From contig CAJTUV010000060.1 of assembly GCA_910579515.1 (NCBI GenBank), positions 1 to 7,355 on the forward strand: DNA of 7,355 nucleotides, in the 5' to 3' direction. Under the pieces are notes generated by a model. The model was given only the letters and a program-made list of their open reading frames with translations. It was not told where the DNA came from and searched no databases. This DNA is from an uncultured Hungatella sp. (GTDB lineage Bacteria > Bacillota > Clostridia > Lachnospirales > Lachnospiraceae). This document shows, piece after piece, positions 1 to 6,446 of this stretch (positions are counted from its first letter, which is position 1; each line of letters opens with the position of its first letter). A program made the position numbers and the translations under genes.

Positions 1-737
1 AAAAACGTTTCCCCTATATTTTGTCTTTTGGCAATCTGTTCCCTGATGCTCTTGTTTGCCAGTTCAACATAATCACTGCCCAGCATATCTTTTAATGTGA
101 CGGTTTTTCCTGTATTCAAGTCCAAATTGTAATACTTTGATTCGCTATAGGCACTCGTCCAGTTCTCCGTCCCCCTTACAACAAAGGAAAGATAATCGTC
201 ATTCTGTTGCTTTATCTCATAACCTACCATAATTTTTATATTATGTTCTGCCCATTCGTCGAGTGTTCCTCCTGTTTCCAAAAAAGCGGTTCTGTATTCT
301 TCCGCCCGTAAAACCGCATCATCTGCGTACTGGCTGCACTGGTTAAGAATTTCCTGATTGATTGCATCTGCTGTGATTCCAGTATCCTCTGCAATCATCT
401 CAATCGTCGGGATTTCCACTGACACTGCAATATCGTTCTTTTCTGTTTCATAAGAACGGAATGTCAGTATTCGAGCCACCCCTCCGATTATGGGAAGCTC
501 TGCTGCTTCCTTTGCGAATACCGAACTTGTATTCAAAGCTGCTGTAAAAAGAATACATACCGCCGCTGCTGCTCCCATGCCGCGGATTACTCTTTTTAAC
601 CCGTATCTCTGACCGACAGTATGTTTCTTTGCCTGCTGTTTTCGTGATTTCATTATCTCCTGCTGTATCCGCTCATTAAGCTCCGCCGGAATAACAATGT
701 CATCATATCTTTCTTTCATTTTCTCTAATCTGCCCAT
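1..737 (-). CDS. RsiV-like transmembrane anti-sigma factor, 3' end cut by the window
   Basis: This gene reads off the left edge, so about 245 N-terminal codons are present and the C-terminus is missing. The ATG at 737 is preceded by AGGAGG (745-750) at a 7-nt spacing and overlaps the 3' end of the sigma gene by 13 bp, indicating translational coupling. Residues 1-50 are charged and would be the cytoplasmic sigma-binding part. One hydrophobic segment follows (about 51-70, rich in Ala, Ile, Leu and Phe). It ends in VFA-KE at 73-77, which fits a signal-peptidase cut after Ala75. The extracellular part (about 100-245) resembles the PdaC/RsiV-like plus DUF3298 architecture, including a D-L-N-T-G-K-x-V-T-L-x-D motif near 206-217. 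In Bacillus subtilis, RsiV holds SigV at the membrane, binds lysozyme and is then cut by signal peptidase. The family call is by recognition and the lysozyme ligand is inferred. No frameshift is visible. Confidence 0.82.
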   Translation of the reverse strand, partial: MGRLEKMKERYDDIVIPAELNERIQQEIMKSRKQQAKKHTVGQRYGLKRVIRGMGAAAAVCILFTAALNTSSVFAKEAAELPIIGGVARILTFRSYETEKNDIAVSVEIPTIEMIAEDTGITADAINQEILNQCSQYADDAVLRAEEYRTAFLETGGTLDEWAEHNIKIMVGYEIKQQNDDYLSFVVRGTENWTSAYSESKYYNLDLNTGKTVTLKDMLGSDYVELANKSIREQIAKRQNIGETF

Positions 738-1225
738 AAATCTGCCTCCTGAATATTTTCTTTTAATAGCTTTAAGCCCCGATAAAGTTTCGTTTTTACC
801 GTATTCAGATTAAATCCGGTAATGCTGGATATTTCTTTCAATGACATTTCCTCAAAAAATCTGAGTTTTATGATTACCTGAATATCCATCTCCAGCTTTT
901 CCAACTCCTGCTCGATATCACCTCCCTGCTCATACCCTTTTTCATAATACACCTCCTCCTGTTCCACAGTATCTGCGGTCAAAACAACTTTGCCGCGCTT
1001 TTTTAATACTGTTAAACATTCATTAATCAATATTTTATAAAACCATGTCTTGATTGCATCTGCATTTTTGATGTTCTCATGCGCTTCAAGCGCTTTGCAG
1101 ATAGCACTTTGAACTGCATCAAGAGCGTCCTCCTGATGTCTGGTATAGCTATAAGCCACTCGGTAAAATCGGTCTTGATTTTCGAGAATATACTGAATCA
1201 GTTTCTCATATAATATTTGTTTCAT
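725..1225 (-). CDS. ECF-type RNA polymerase sigma factor (SigV-like)
   Basis: A 166-residue ECF sigma factor with only regions 2 and 4, as usual for the family. Region 2 spans about 18-77: the core-binding helix is followed by A-V-Q-S-A-I-C-K-A-L (37-46), the DA-Q-x-x-x-x-K-A-type motif, and W-F-Y-K-I-L-I-N-E (61-69). Region 4 spans about 108-158 and contains I-I-K-L-R-F-F-E-E-M-S-L-K-E-I (118-132) and a helix-turn-helix ending N-T-V-K-T-K-L-Y-R-G-L (141-151). A GTG at 1234 could extend it by three codons, but AAAGGTG at 1236-1242 sits 10 nt before the ATG at 1225 and only 1 nt before the GTG, so ATG is preferred. The next gene overlaps the end of this one by 13 bp and encodes an RsiV-like anti-sigma factor. 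That partner, rather than the sigma sequence alone, is why I call it SigV-like. It would redirect RNA polymerase to envelope-stress promoters. Confidence 0.93.
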   Translation of the reverse strand: MKQILYEKLIQYILENQDRFYRVAYSYTRHQEDALDAVQSAICKALEAHENIKNADAIKTWFYKILINECLTVLKKRGKVVLTADTVEQEEVYYEKGYEQGGDIEQELEKLEMDIQVIIKLRFFEEMSLKEISSITGFNLNTVKTKLYRGLKLLKENIQEADLWAD

Positions 1226-1235
1226 TGCCGGCACG

Positions 1236-1242
1236 CACCTTT
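1236..1242 (-). promoter_or_regulatory. Ribosome binding site deciding the sigma-factor start
   Basis: On the minus strand this reads AAAGGTG. It is 10 nt from the ATG at 1225 and almost abuts the alternative GTG at 1234, so it supports the shorter 166-residue protein. Confidence 0.55.
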
Positions 1243-1262
1243 CCGTTTCATTCTTTTACTAT

Positions 1263-1291
1263 ATAGATTTTTTGGGATCTGAAAAGTTTCA
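1263..1291 (-). promoter_or_regulatory. Candidate ECF (autoregulatory) promoter of the sigma/anti-sigma operon
   Basis: On the minus strand a -35-like TGAAAC (1286-1291) is followed after 17 nt by ATCTAT (1263-1268), which continues into ATAG. TGAAAC is the typical ECF -35 element and is the one reported for SigV-type factors. The -10 element is not the textbook CGTC. Transcription would begin near 1255, leaving a leader of about 30 nt before the ATG at 1225. Autoregulation is the norm for ECF factors and is inferred here. Confidence 0.5.
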
Positions 1292-1404
1292 AAAACAGAA
1301 AAATGTCGAAGTTATTTTTTTATAATTTCTATTATGCCCTGCCGACCATATGGTTACGGAACTGCGGAATGCTTTGATTTTACTGAGTTTGTTGATGTAT
1401 CGCT

Positions 1405-1916
1405 TTGCACGGTTTTATTCTGGGGACCGAAAAGAAGACGGAGAAGTTTTTAAAAGTATGGAAAGCGTTGTTAAAACCCACAGGAGTCCATCTTCTTGGC
1501 ATGAACAACCGGTTTGGCTTAAAATATTTTTGTGGGGACAAGGATCCTTACACGGGACGGAATTTTGCCCTGTCCGATCTGGACAATTCCAGACTGATCT
1601 ACGCAGAGAATTATCTGCCCAATGAAGATTTATCCAATCGTTTATTTCCTACGTACTATTATCCTAATACAGTGTTTCTGGAGGAGGAAGCGGATGGAGA
1701 AAGACTCATGCGTTATGTCATACAGATAGGAGGAGTCAGGCCAGCTTTATTTAAAGTGGCTTCTCCACACAGACAGGGAAAAGTTTTTTGCAGAGATGGA
1801 CTATTTCAGGGATATGATTTTGCAGTCTTCAGAGGTTGTGAGGCCTGACAGAGGGGGATGGAGAAGGAGCCATTCTGAAAAAGGGATACTTGGATATGGT
1901 GCCGTTAAACAGTTGA
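1405..1916 (+). pseudogene. Decayed remnant of a SAM-dependent methyltransferase-like gene of surface-polysaccharide type
   Basis: Family-like peptides appear in three successive plus-strand frames. Frame 1 (1405-1690) carries L-L-K-P-T-G-V-H-L-L (22-31) and N-N-R-F-G-L-K-Y-F-C-G-D (34-45), the segment expected after the last methyltransferase core motif. It then jumps at about 1567 from G-R-N-F directly to D-L-D-N-S-R-L-I-Y-A-E-N-Y-L-P-N-E. Relatives as I know them have several tens of residues between these two blocks, so an internal deletion is likely. A second jump occurs near 1690 after F-L-E-E-E. Frame 2 from about 1763 has D-R-E-K-F-F-A-E-M-D-Y-F-R, and frame 3 from about 1863 has E-G-A-I-L-K-K-G-Y-L-D-M-V-P-L-N before a TGA at 1914. 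Intact relatives are several times longer and sit in cell-surface glycan loci. The first in-frame start would be a TTG with no ribosome site. Product identity is by memory of the family; the broken state is directly visible. Confidence 0.7.
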
Positions 1917-2071
1917 ATACGTCAGAGGCAACCACAGTAAGAAACCGATAGAGGAAAGGAATAAACCCCTGTATATCTCAAAAAGGTTTATGAGATACCG
2001 GAAAGAGGAGGAGTGCTTGGGGTAATCGAAAGGTCCATTTCTCCCCATTTTATGAGCTTTCAGACTAAAAA

Positions 2072-2126
2072 CTGTGAGAAAAGGGCAGTTGCGCTGAAGA
2101 TTTACATAATCTTAGTGCAACTGCCC
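2072..2126 (-). terminator. Intrinsic terminator after uxaC
   Basis: GGGCAGTTGC (2083-2092) pairs perfectly with GCAACTGCCC (2117-2126). The stem continues with a G-T wobble, CT/AG, one bulged G and AAGAT/ATCTT, closing on the 7-nt loop 2102-2108. Read on the minus strand, 14 nt after the uxaC stop, the hairpin is followed by TTTTCTCAC and then a second T-run. No plus-strand T-run follows the stem directly, so it mainly serves uxaC. Confidence 0.85.
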
Positions 2127-2139
2127 GCTGGTTTTAAAT

Positions 2140-3546
2140 TTAAAGCTTAAATCCAAAGTATCTTACTGCGTTGTAATAGGAGATTCCCTCCACGATTTCC
2201 TTAAGGGACTTCATGTCTGCCGGATATTCTCCGTTCTCAACCCAGCCGCCGATAAGCTGGCACATGATTCTTCTGAAATACTCATGTCTGGTGTAGGACA
2301 AAAAGCTTCTGGAATCAGTCAGCATACCGATAAAGTTGCCAAGGCAGCCTAAGTTAGCCAGAGAGATCATCTGATCCGTCATGCCTGTCTTGTGATCGTT
2401 GAACCACCAGGCAGAACCCTGCTGAATCCGGCCTGCAACGCCCTGGCCCTGGAAGCAGCCGATGATGGTGCCGATAGAAGCGTTGTCGTTTGGATTTAAG
2501 GAATAGATGATGGTCTTTGGAATCTCATTGTTGCCGCTTAAGGCGTTGAGGAAATCTGCCATCTGTGCAGAAGGAGCATAGTCGTTGATGCAGTCGAAAC
2601 CAGTGTCGGCGCCTAATTTGTTGTACATGAAAGCATTGTTGTCACGTTTGCATCCATAATGAAGCTGCATTACCCAATTCAAGCGGTTGTATTCTTTGGC
2701 TACGAACAGCATAAACGCAGTCTTGTACTTGGTCTGCTCTTCTTTTGTGAGAGTCTGACCTGCAAGTGCTTTTTTAAAGATTGCGTCAACCTCTGCATCA
2801 TCGGCTGGAAGATACATGACATATTCCAGGCCATGGTCAGATACAGAACAGCCGTTGGCAGCGAAAAATGCCATACGATTTTTTAATGCCTCTTTCAAGG
2901 AAGCAAGATCAGTTACCTTTACGCCGCTGGCAGCAGACAGTTTGCCTATGTAATCGGCAAAGTCTGGCTTTTCAATGTTCATAGCCTTGTCAGGTCTCCA
3001 GGCAGGAAGAACCTGAACGTCAAAGGAATCGTCCTCTGCGATCTTTTTGTGCCACTCCAGAGAGTCGATGGGATCGTCAGTAGTGCAGATTAAGGTAACG
3101 TTGGACTGCTTGATAATGTTGCGTACAGTCATGGAATCCTGCTGTAATTTTTCATTGCAGAGATTCCAAACCTCTTCTGCAGTGTCGCCGTTTAAGTAAC
3201 CTTCATAACCAAAGTAGGTCTTTAATTCCAGATGGCTCCAGTGATATAAGGGATTGCCAATCAGTTTTGGCATGGTCTCTGCCCATTTCTGGAATTTCTC
3301 TCTGTCGCTGGCATCGCCTGTGATATATTTTTCCTCTACACCGTTGGAGCGCATCTGACGCCATTTGTAATGGTCGCCGCCTAACCATACCTGAGTAATG
3401 TTCTCAAATTTGCGGTTTTCAGCGATTTCCTGTGGATTGATGTGGCAGTGGTAGTCTAAAACCGGAACCTGGGCTGCATAATCGTGATACAGGGTCTTTG
3501 CCATGTCTGTGGAAAGTAAGAAATCCTTGTCCATAAACTGTTTCAT
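2140..3546 (-). CDS. uxaC: Uronate isomerase (glucuronate/galacturonate isomerase)
   Basis: UxaC interconverts D-glucuronate with D-fructuronate and D-galacturonate with D-tagaturonate in the cytoplasm, the first step of hexuronate catabolism. The 468-residue product matches the usual family length. The amidohydrolase-type metal motif H-C-H lies at 33-35 in V-L-D-Y-H-C-H-I-N-P. Other family blocks are W-L-G-G-D-H-Y-K-W-R-x-M-R, T-T-D-D-P, L-P-A-W-R-P-D and, near the C-terminus, L-T-D-S-R-S-F-L-S-Y-x-R-H-E-Y-F-R-R. The frame stays open to 3606, but the ATG at 3546 is chosen: AAGGAGGAG (3555-3563) lies 8 nt upstream, and the extra 20 residues are unlike the family and lie over the end of the upstream gene. 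It starts 19 nt after the LacI-family gene and ends at a terminator, so the unit contains only these two genes. No uxaA, uxaB, kdgK or uronate transporter is in the window. No truncation or lost key residue was seen. Confidence 0.96.
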   Translation of the reverse strand: MKQFMDKDFLLSTDMAKTLYHDYAAQVPVLDYHCHINPQEIAENRKFENITQVWLGGDHYKWRQMRSNGVEEKYITGDASDREKFQKWAETMPKLIGNPLYHWSHLELKTYFGYEGYLNGDTAEEVWNLCNEKLQQDSMTVRNIIKQSNVTLICTTDDPIDSLEWHKKIAEDDSFDVQVLPAWRPDKAMNIEKPDFADYIGKLSAASGVKVTDLASLKEALKNRMAFFAANGCSVSDHGLEYVMYLPADDAEVDAIFKKALAGQTLTKEEQTKYKTAFMLFVAKEYNRLNWVMQLHYGCKRDNNAFMYNKLGADTGFDCINDYAPSAQMADFLNALSGNNEIPKTIIYSLNPNDNASIGTIIGCFQGQGVAGRIQQGSAWWFNDHKTGMTDQMISLANLGCLGNFIGMLTDSRSFLSYTRHEYFRRIMCQLIGGWVENGEYPADMKSLKEIVEGISYYNAVRYFGFKL

Positions 3547-3565
3547 AGAAATAACTCCTCCTTGA

Positions 3566-4567
3566 TTAAAAATTTGTGGTTTGTTTTTGTATAAAATCGG
3601 CGGCAATGGTGGTTTTCACCGGAACATTGCCTTTGCCGAACACACCCATAAGCGTATTGACCGTGGCAGTGCACAGAGCCTCTACTTTCGTATCAATAGA
3701 GGAAATCTCCGGATCGGTACAATAGGATAAAATAGAATTGTTATATCCGATAATGGAAAGCTGGTCTGGGATGGACAACTGTCTGGCATGGGCATATTTT
3801 ACTGCGCCAACAGCCAGGGAATCATCCGAGGTCATGACAGCGTCAAACTTAAGCCCGGACTCAGAAAGGGAAAGCAACAGTTCCTTGGCCGCATGAAGGT
3901 TTTTGGCACACTGATAAATCAATTCTTTGCGGACTGAAAGTCCAAAAGCGGACAGCGCATCCTGATATCCCTGAAGTTTATTCATACCACTGTATGAGTG
4001 ACTGGTGTATAGATATAAAATGTTTCTCCTGCCAGACTGAAGAAGTTTTTCGGCGGCCTGAAACATAGCCGCACGATCATCGCAGACTGTGCTGTAGATG
4101 CCAGGAGCATCCAGATAGCCGTTGACCAGCATAATGGGAAGTTCTTTGGCTGCATGAATGATATAAGCGTTATCCTTGTCTTTCATCTCAATAAACTTGG
4201 AGCCAGCTAAAATAACCGCATCCACCCGCTTGGACAACAGCAGTTCAAAATACTGACGCTTGGTGTCTAAAGAGGTTCCTGTGCAGCAGAGAATGGAATC
4301 GTATCCATTAGCGCGAAGCTCCCGCTCCAGAAAATAGATGGCGTTGGCCAGGTAGGAATCTGAGGAGTCGGAACACATGATCCCAATCGTCTTCATGGTA
4401 TTAAGCCCTAATCCGCGGGCAAACACATTAGGAGTATACCCCAGTTCATTCATAACCTCCAAAACCCGAAGACGGGTCTTTTCACTGACATTGGGATTGC
4501 CGTTTAAGACGCGGGAAACAGTGGCAATGGACACACCAGCTCTTTCTGATACGTCATAAATATTCAA
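3566..4567 (-). CDS. LacI-family transcriptional repressor, probable regulator of uxaC
   Basis: A full-length LacI/GalR regulator of 333 residues. The helix-turn-helix occupies about 2-22 (I-Y-D-V-S-E-R-A-G-V-S-I-A-T-V-S-R-V-L-N), with hinge helix P-N-V-F-A-R-G-L at 46-53 carrying the leucine that in this family wedges into the operator centre. A periplasmic-binding-protein-like sensor domain follows from about 60, with T-S-D-D-S-L-A-V-G-A and I-I-G-Y-N-N as typical late blocks. The start is TTG at 4565-4567: the reading frame has a stop four codons upstream, the next Met (39) would destroy the DNA-binding domain, and GAGGTGAT lies just ahead. It is first in a unit with uxaC, so its ligand is plausibly a hexuronate or a breakdown product, which is inference. 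A perfect palindromic operator in its own leader suggests negative autoregulation. Confidence 0.94.
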   Translation of the reverse strand: MNIYDVSERAGVSIATVSRVLNGNPNVSEKTRLRVLEVMNELGYTPNVFARGLGLNTMKTIGIMCSDSSDSYLANAIYFLERELRANGYDSILCCTGTSLDTKRQYFELLLSKRVDAVILAGSKFIEMKDKDNAYIIHAAKELPIMLVNGYLDAPGIYSTVCDDRAAMFQAAEKLLQSGRRNILYLYTSHSYSGMNKLQGYQDALSAFGLSVRKELIYQCAKNLHAAKELLLSLSESGLKFDAVMTSDDSLAVGAVKYAHARQLSIPDQLSIIGYNNSILSYCTDPEISSIDTKVEALCTATVNTLMGVFGKGNVPVKTTIAADFIQKQTTNF

Positions 4568-4570
4568 GTC

Positions 4571-4578
4571 ATCACCTC
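4571..4578 (-). promoter_or_regulatory. Ribosome binding site for the TTG start of the LacI-family gene
   Basis: On the minus strand this reads GAGGTGAT, with GAGGTG ending 5 nt before TTG. It supports the non-ATG start, which is also required to keep the helix-turn-helix complete. Confidence 0.7.
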
Positions 4579-4585
4579 ATTGTTC

Positions 4586-4599
4586 TGTAAGCGCTTACA
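4586..4599. promoter_or_regulatory. LacI-family operator (or cre site), perfect palindrome
   Basis: TGTAAGCGCTTACA is a perfect 14-bp palindrome with the central CG typical of LacI/GalR operators. It also fits the catabolite-responsive-element consensus TGWNANCGNTNWCA, so CcpA cannot be excluded. It lies about 12 bp downstream of the -10 box of the lacI-uxaC promoter, roughly +5 to +18, a position suited to repression by blocking RNA polymerase. Confidence 0.85.
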
Positions 4600-4610
4600 A
4601 TCTGTCTTTT

Positions 4611-4639
4611 ATTATAACTGGATTGTAAGAAAAATGCAA
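4611..4639 (-). promoter_or_regulatory. Sigma-A-type promoter of the lacI-uxaC unit
   Basis: On the minus strand TTGCAT (4634-4639) and a perfect TATAAT (4611-4616) are separated by exactly 17 nt. Transcription would start near 4604, giving a leader of about 37 nt that includes the operator. Confidence 0.85.
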
Positions 4640-4650
4640 GGATTATTCGT

Positions 4651-4679
4651 TTGATTTTTCCTCTTATGTAGCGTAAACT
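4651..4679 (+). promoter_or_regulatory. Candidate promoter of the flotillin gene
   Basis: TTGATT (4651-4656), a 17-nt spacer and TAAACT (4674-4679) form a moderate sigma-A match, with four of six bases in the -10. It is back to back with the lacI promoter: the two -35 boxes are 11 bp apart. The predicted leader is about 65 nt and contains a small hairpin. Confidence 0.5.
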
Positions 4680-4692
4680 AGAGATATGAGAT

Positions 4693-4709
4693 CAGAGTTT
4701 CAGACTCTG
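4693..4709 (+). other. Small hairpin in the flotillin leader
   Basis: CAGAGT (4693-4698) pairs with ACTCTG (4704-4709) across a 5-nt loop. No T-run follows, so it is not an intrinsic terminator. A role in mRNA stability is possible but unsupported. Confidence 0.3.
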
Positions 4710-4752
4710 GACCATTAGGACAAAAGAGGTATCAAATAAAAGGAGGTGCAGT

Positions 4753-6285
4753 ATGTTTTATTTTTCAGACAGCTTTGTTTCACCCGTGGTCATATTGATT
4801 ATCATCGCTGTGATTCTGGTTCTTCTTATTCTGGCCAGCGGTTATGTGAAGGCTCCGCCGGATCAGGCATTTATTGTGTCAGGACTTAAGAAGGAGAGTA
4901 AGGTTTTAATTGGGCGGGCCGGAATACGGATTCCGTTTTTTGAGCGTATGGACCGGCTGTACTTAGGACAGATGACAGTAGATATTAAGACAGAACAGTC
5001 TGTGCCTACCAATGATTTTATTAATGTAAACGTAGACGCCGTGGCCAAGGTAAGGATTTCCCCCACACCGGAGGGAATTAAGCTGGCGGCCAAGAACTTC
5101 CTGAACAAACAGGCAGTAGATATTACCAGAGATCTGCAGGATTCCCTTCAGGGAAATATGCGTGAGATTATCGGAACTCTTTCCTTAAAAGAGATCAACA
5201 CTGACAGAGACTCCTTTTCTGACCAGGTGATGTCCAAGGCTTCCAAGGATATGGATAAATTGGGAATAGAGATTCTTTCCTGCAACATTCAGAACGTTAC
5301 AGACGAGAACGGACTGATCAGGGACCTGGGAGCAGACAACACATCAAAGATCAAAAAGGATGCTGCCATTGCCAAGGCTCAGGCAGACAGGGATATCGCC
5401 ATTGCCAAGGCAGAGGCAGACAAGGCGGCTAACGATGCCAGAGTTCTGGCTGAGACGGAGATTGCCCAAAAGAACAATGAGCTGGCTATCAGAAAGGCAG
5501 AGCTTCAAAAAGAGTCGGATACGAAGAAAGCAGAAGCAGATGCGGCTTATGAGATCCAGCGCCAGCAGCAGGAAAAGACGATTCAGACTGCTACAGTCAA
5601 TGCTCAGATTGCCAAAGCAGAGAGGGAGGCAGAGCTGCGTAAGCAGGAGGTTGCCATTCAACAGCAGTCTCTGGAAGCTGAGATTAACAAGAAAGCGGAT
5701 GCAGACCGCTACGCTGTAGAGCAGAAGGCAGCGGCAGAGCTGGCAAAGCGTCAGAGAGAGGCTGAGGCTAAGAAATATGAAATGGAGACCGAGGCCGAGG
5801 CCTTGAGAGCTCAGGCTGAGAAGGAAGCCGAGGCTATGAAGGCCAGGGCGGCAGCTTCCAGATATGCGGCAGAGCAGGAGGCAGCAGGCGTGGAAGCCAA
5901 GGGCGCGGCGGAAGCGGCGGCCATTCAGGCAAAGCTTCTGGCAGAGGCGGAAGGTATGGAAAAGAAGGCGGAGGCCTACAACAAGTACAACCATGCCGCA
6001 GTCATTGAGATGATGGTCAACATCATGCCTCAGATGGCGGCAGAGATTGCCAAACCGTTGTCTACCATTGATAAAGTTAATATTTACAGCGGCGGCGAAG
6101 GCGGATCTGGAGTAGGCCAGATTTCCGGCAATGCAGCCACAGTTATGCAGCAGGTGTTTGACACGATGTCAGAGGCTACAGGAGTTGATTTTAGAGAAAT
6201 CTTAAAGGCCCAGACGTATGATGCTAAGGTAAATCATAATCTGAACCTGACAGGGATTCCTGATGGGACAAAGAAGGAAGAGTAA
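4753..6285 (+). CDS. floT: Flotillin (SPFH-domain membrane microdomain scaffold)
   Basis: The 510-residue protein matches bacterial flotillin FloT/YuaG in length and layout. A single hydrophobic segment lies at about 11-29 (V-V-I-L-I-I-I-A-V-I-L-V-L-L-I-L). It is followed by the SPFH/band-7 domain (about 31-200), which opens with Y-V-K-A-P-P-D-Q-A-F-I-V-S-G. A long Ala/Glu/Lys/Gln-rich coiled coil runs over about 205-425 with many E-A/K-A repeats. The conserved flotillin tail follows, with A-A-V-I-E-M-M-V-N-I-M-P-Q-M-A at about 416-430 and a V-D-F-R-E-I-L block near the end. Flotillins oligomerise through the coiled coil and organise ordered membrane domains affecting envelope processes. AGGAGG (4741-4746) is 6 nt from the ATG. 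In Bacillus the gene follows an NfeD-family partner (yuaF); here the upstream neighbour is the divergent LacI-family gene and the downstream DNA is repeats, so it appears to be transcribed alone. I see no frameshift. Confidence 0.95.
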   Translation: MFYFSDSFVSPVVILIIIAVILVLLILASGYVKAPPDQAFIVSGLKKESKVLIGRAGIRIPFFERMDRLYLGQMTVDIKTEQSVPTNDFINVNVDAVAKVRISPTPEGIKLAAKNFLNKQAVDITRDLQDSLQGNMREIIGTLSLKEINTDRDSFSDQVMSKASKDMDKLGIEILSCNIQNVTDENGLIRDLGADNTSKIKKDAAIAKAQADRDIAIAKAEADKAANDARVLAETEIAQKNNELAIRKAELQKESDTKKAEADAAYEIQRQQQEKTIQTATVNAQIAKAEREAELRKQEVAIQQQSLEAEINKKADADRYAVEQKAAAELAKRQREAEAKKYEMETEAEALRAQAEKEAEAMKARAAASRYAAEQEAAGVEAKGAAEAAAIQAKLLAEAEGMEKKAEAYNKYNHAAVIEMMVNIMPQMAAEIAKPLSTIDKVNIYSGGEGGSGVGQISGNAATVMQQVFDTMSEATGVDFREILKAQTYDAKVNHNLNLTGIPDGTKKEE

Positions 6286-6295
6286 ACAAAACATG

Positions 6296-6334
6296 GGCAA
6301 TATCTCCAGAACCTTGTTAGCTGGAGATATTGCC
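6296..6334. terminator. 14-bp perfect hairpin after the flotillin gene, possible terminator lacking a U-tract
   Basis: GGCAATATCTCCAG (6296-6309) pairs perfectly with CTGGAGATATTGCC (6321-6334) around an 11-nt loop, starting 10 nt after the flotillin stop. Its position suits a terminator, but on the plus strand the stem runs straight into element A with no T-run. On the minus strand it is followed by a moderately T-rich stretch (ATGTTTTGTTTAC). It may be an interrupted terminator or an mRNA 3'-end stabiliser. Confidence 0.5.
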
Positions 6335-6446
6335 AGTACTCCGCCCTGAAAACCCTTGTATAAATTTTCGAGGATATTTTTCTGAATGTGCGAGTCTGGA
6401 AAAATATCCTCGAAAATTTACACAGAAACTTCAAGGACGGAGTACT
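6335..6446. repeat. Element A: 112-bp imperfect palindrome, possible small mobile or intergenic repeat unit
   Basis: The ends are a perfect 9-bp inverted pair, AGTACTCCG (6335-6343) and CGGAGTACT (6438-6446). The core is a perfect 22-bp inverted repeat (6361-6382 against 6399-6420) around a 16-nt loop, and the 17-nt stretches between ends and core pair only partly. There is no coding sense and no T-run, so a terminator is unlikely. The shape suits a MITE-like or REP-like element. Without other genome copies, mobility is inference. Confidence 0.6.

Noticed and set aside
1245..1250. Second TGAAAC on the minus strand close to the sigma-factor start
   Set aside because: It lies within the leader, 19 nt from the start codon, leaving no room for a -10 and a ribosome site.
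1974..1997. Inverted repeat TATCTCA/TGAGATA with a 10-nt loop
   Set aside because: A weak, AT-rich 7-bp stem with no T-run and no neighbouring gene to serve; expected by chance.
1965..2150. Open plus-strand stretch between the pseudogene and uxaC
   Set aside because: It has no start codon near its beginning, reads through the uxaC terminator hairpin and resembles no family I know.
5344..5994. 216-codon open frame on the minus strand inside the flotillin gene
   Set aside because: It is antisense to the Ala/Glu/Lys-rich coiled coil, whose biased codons leave the opposite strand open. The Leu/Ser/Cys-rich product and lack of a ribosome site mark it as a shadow.
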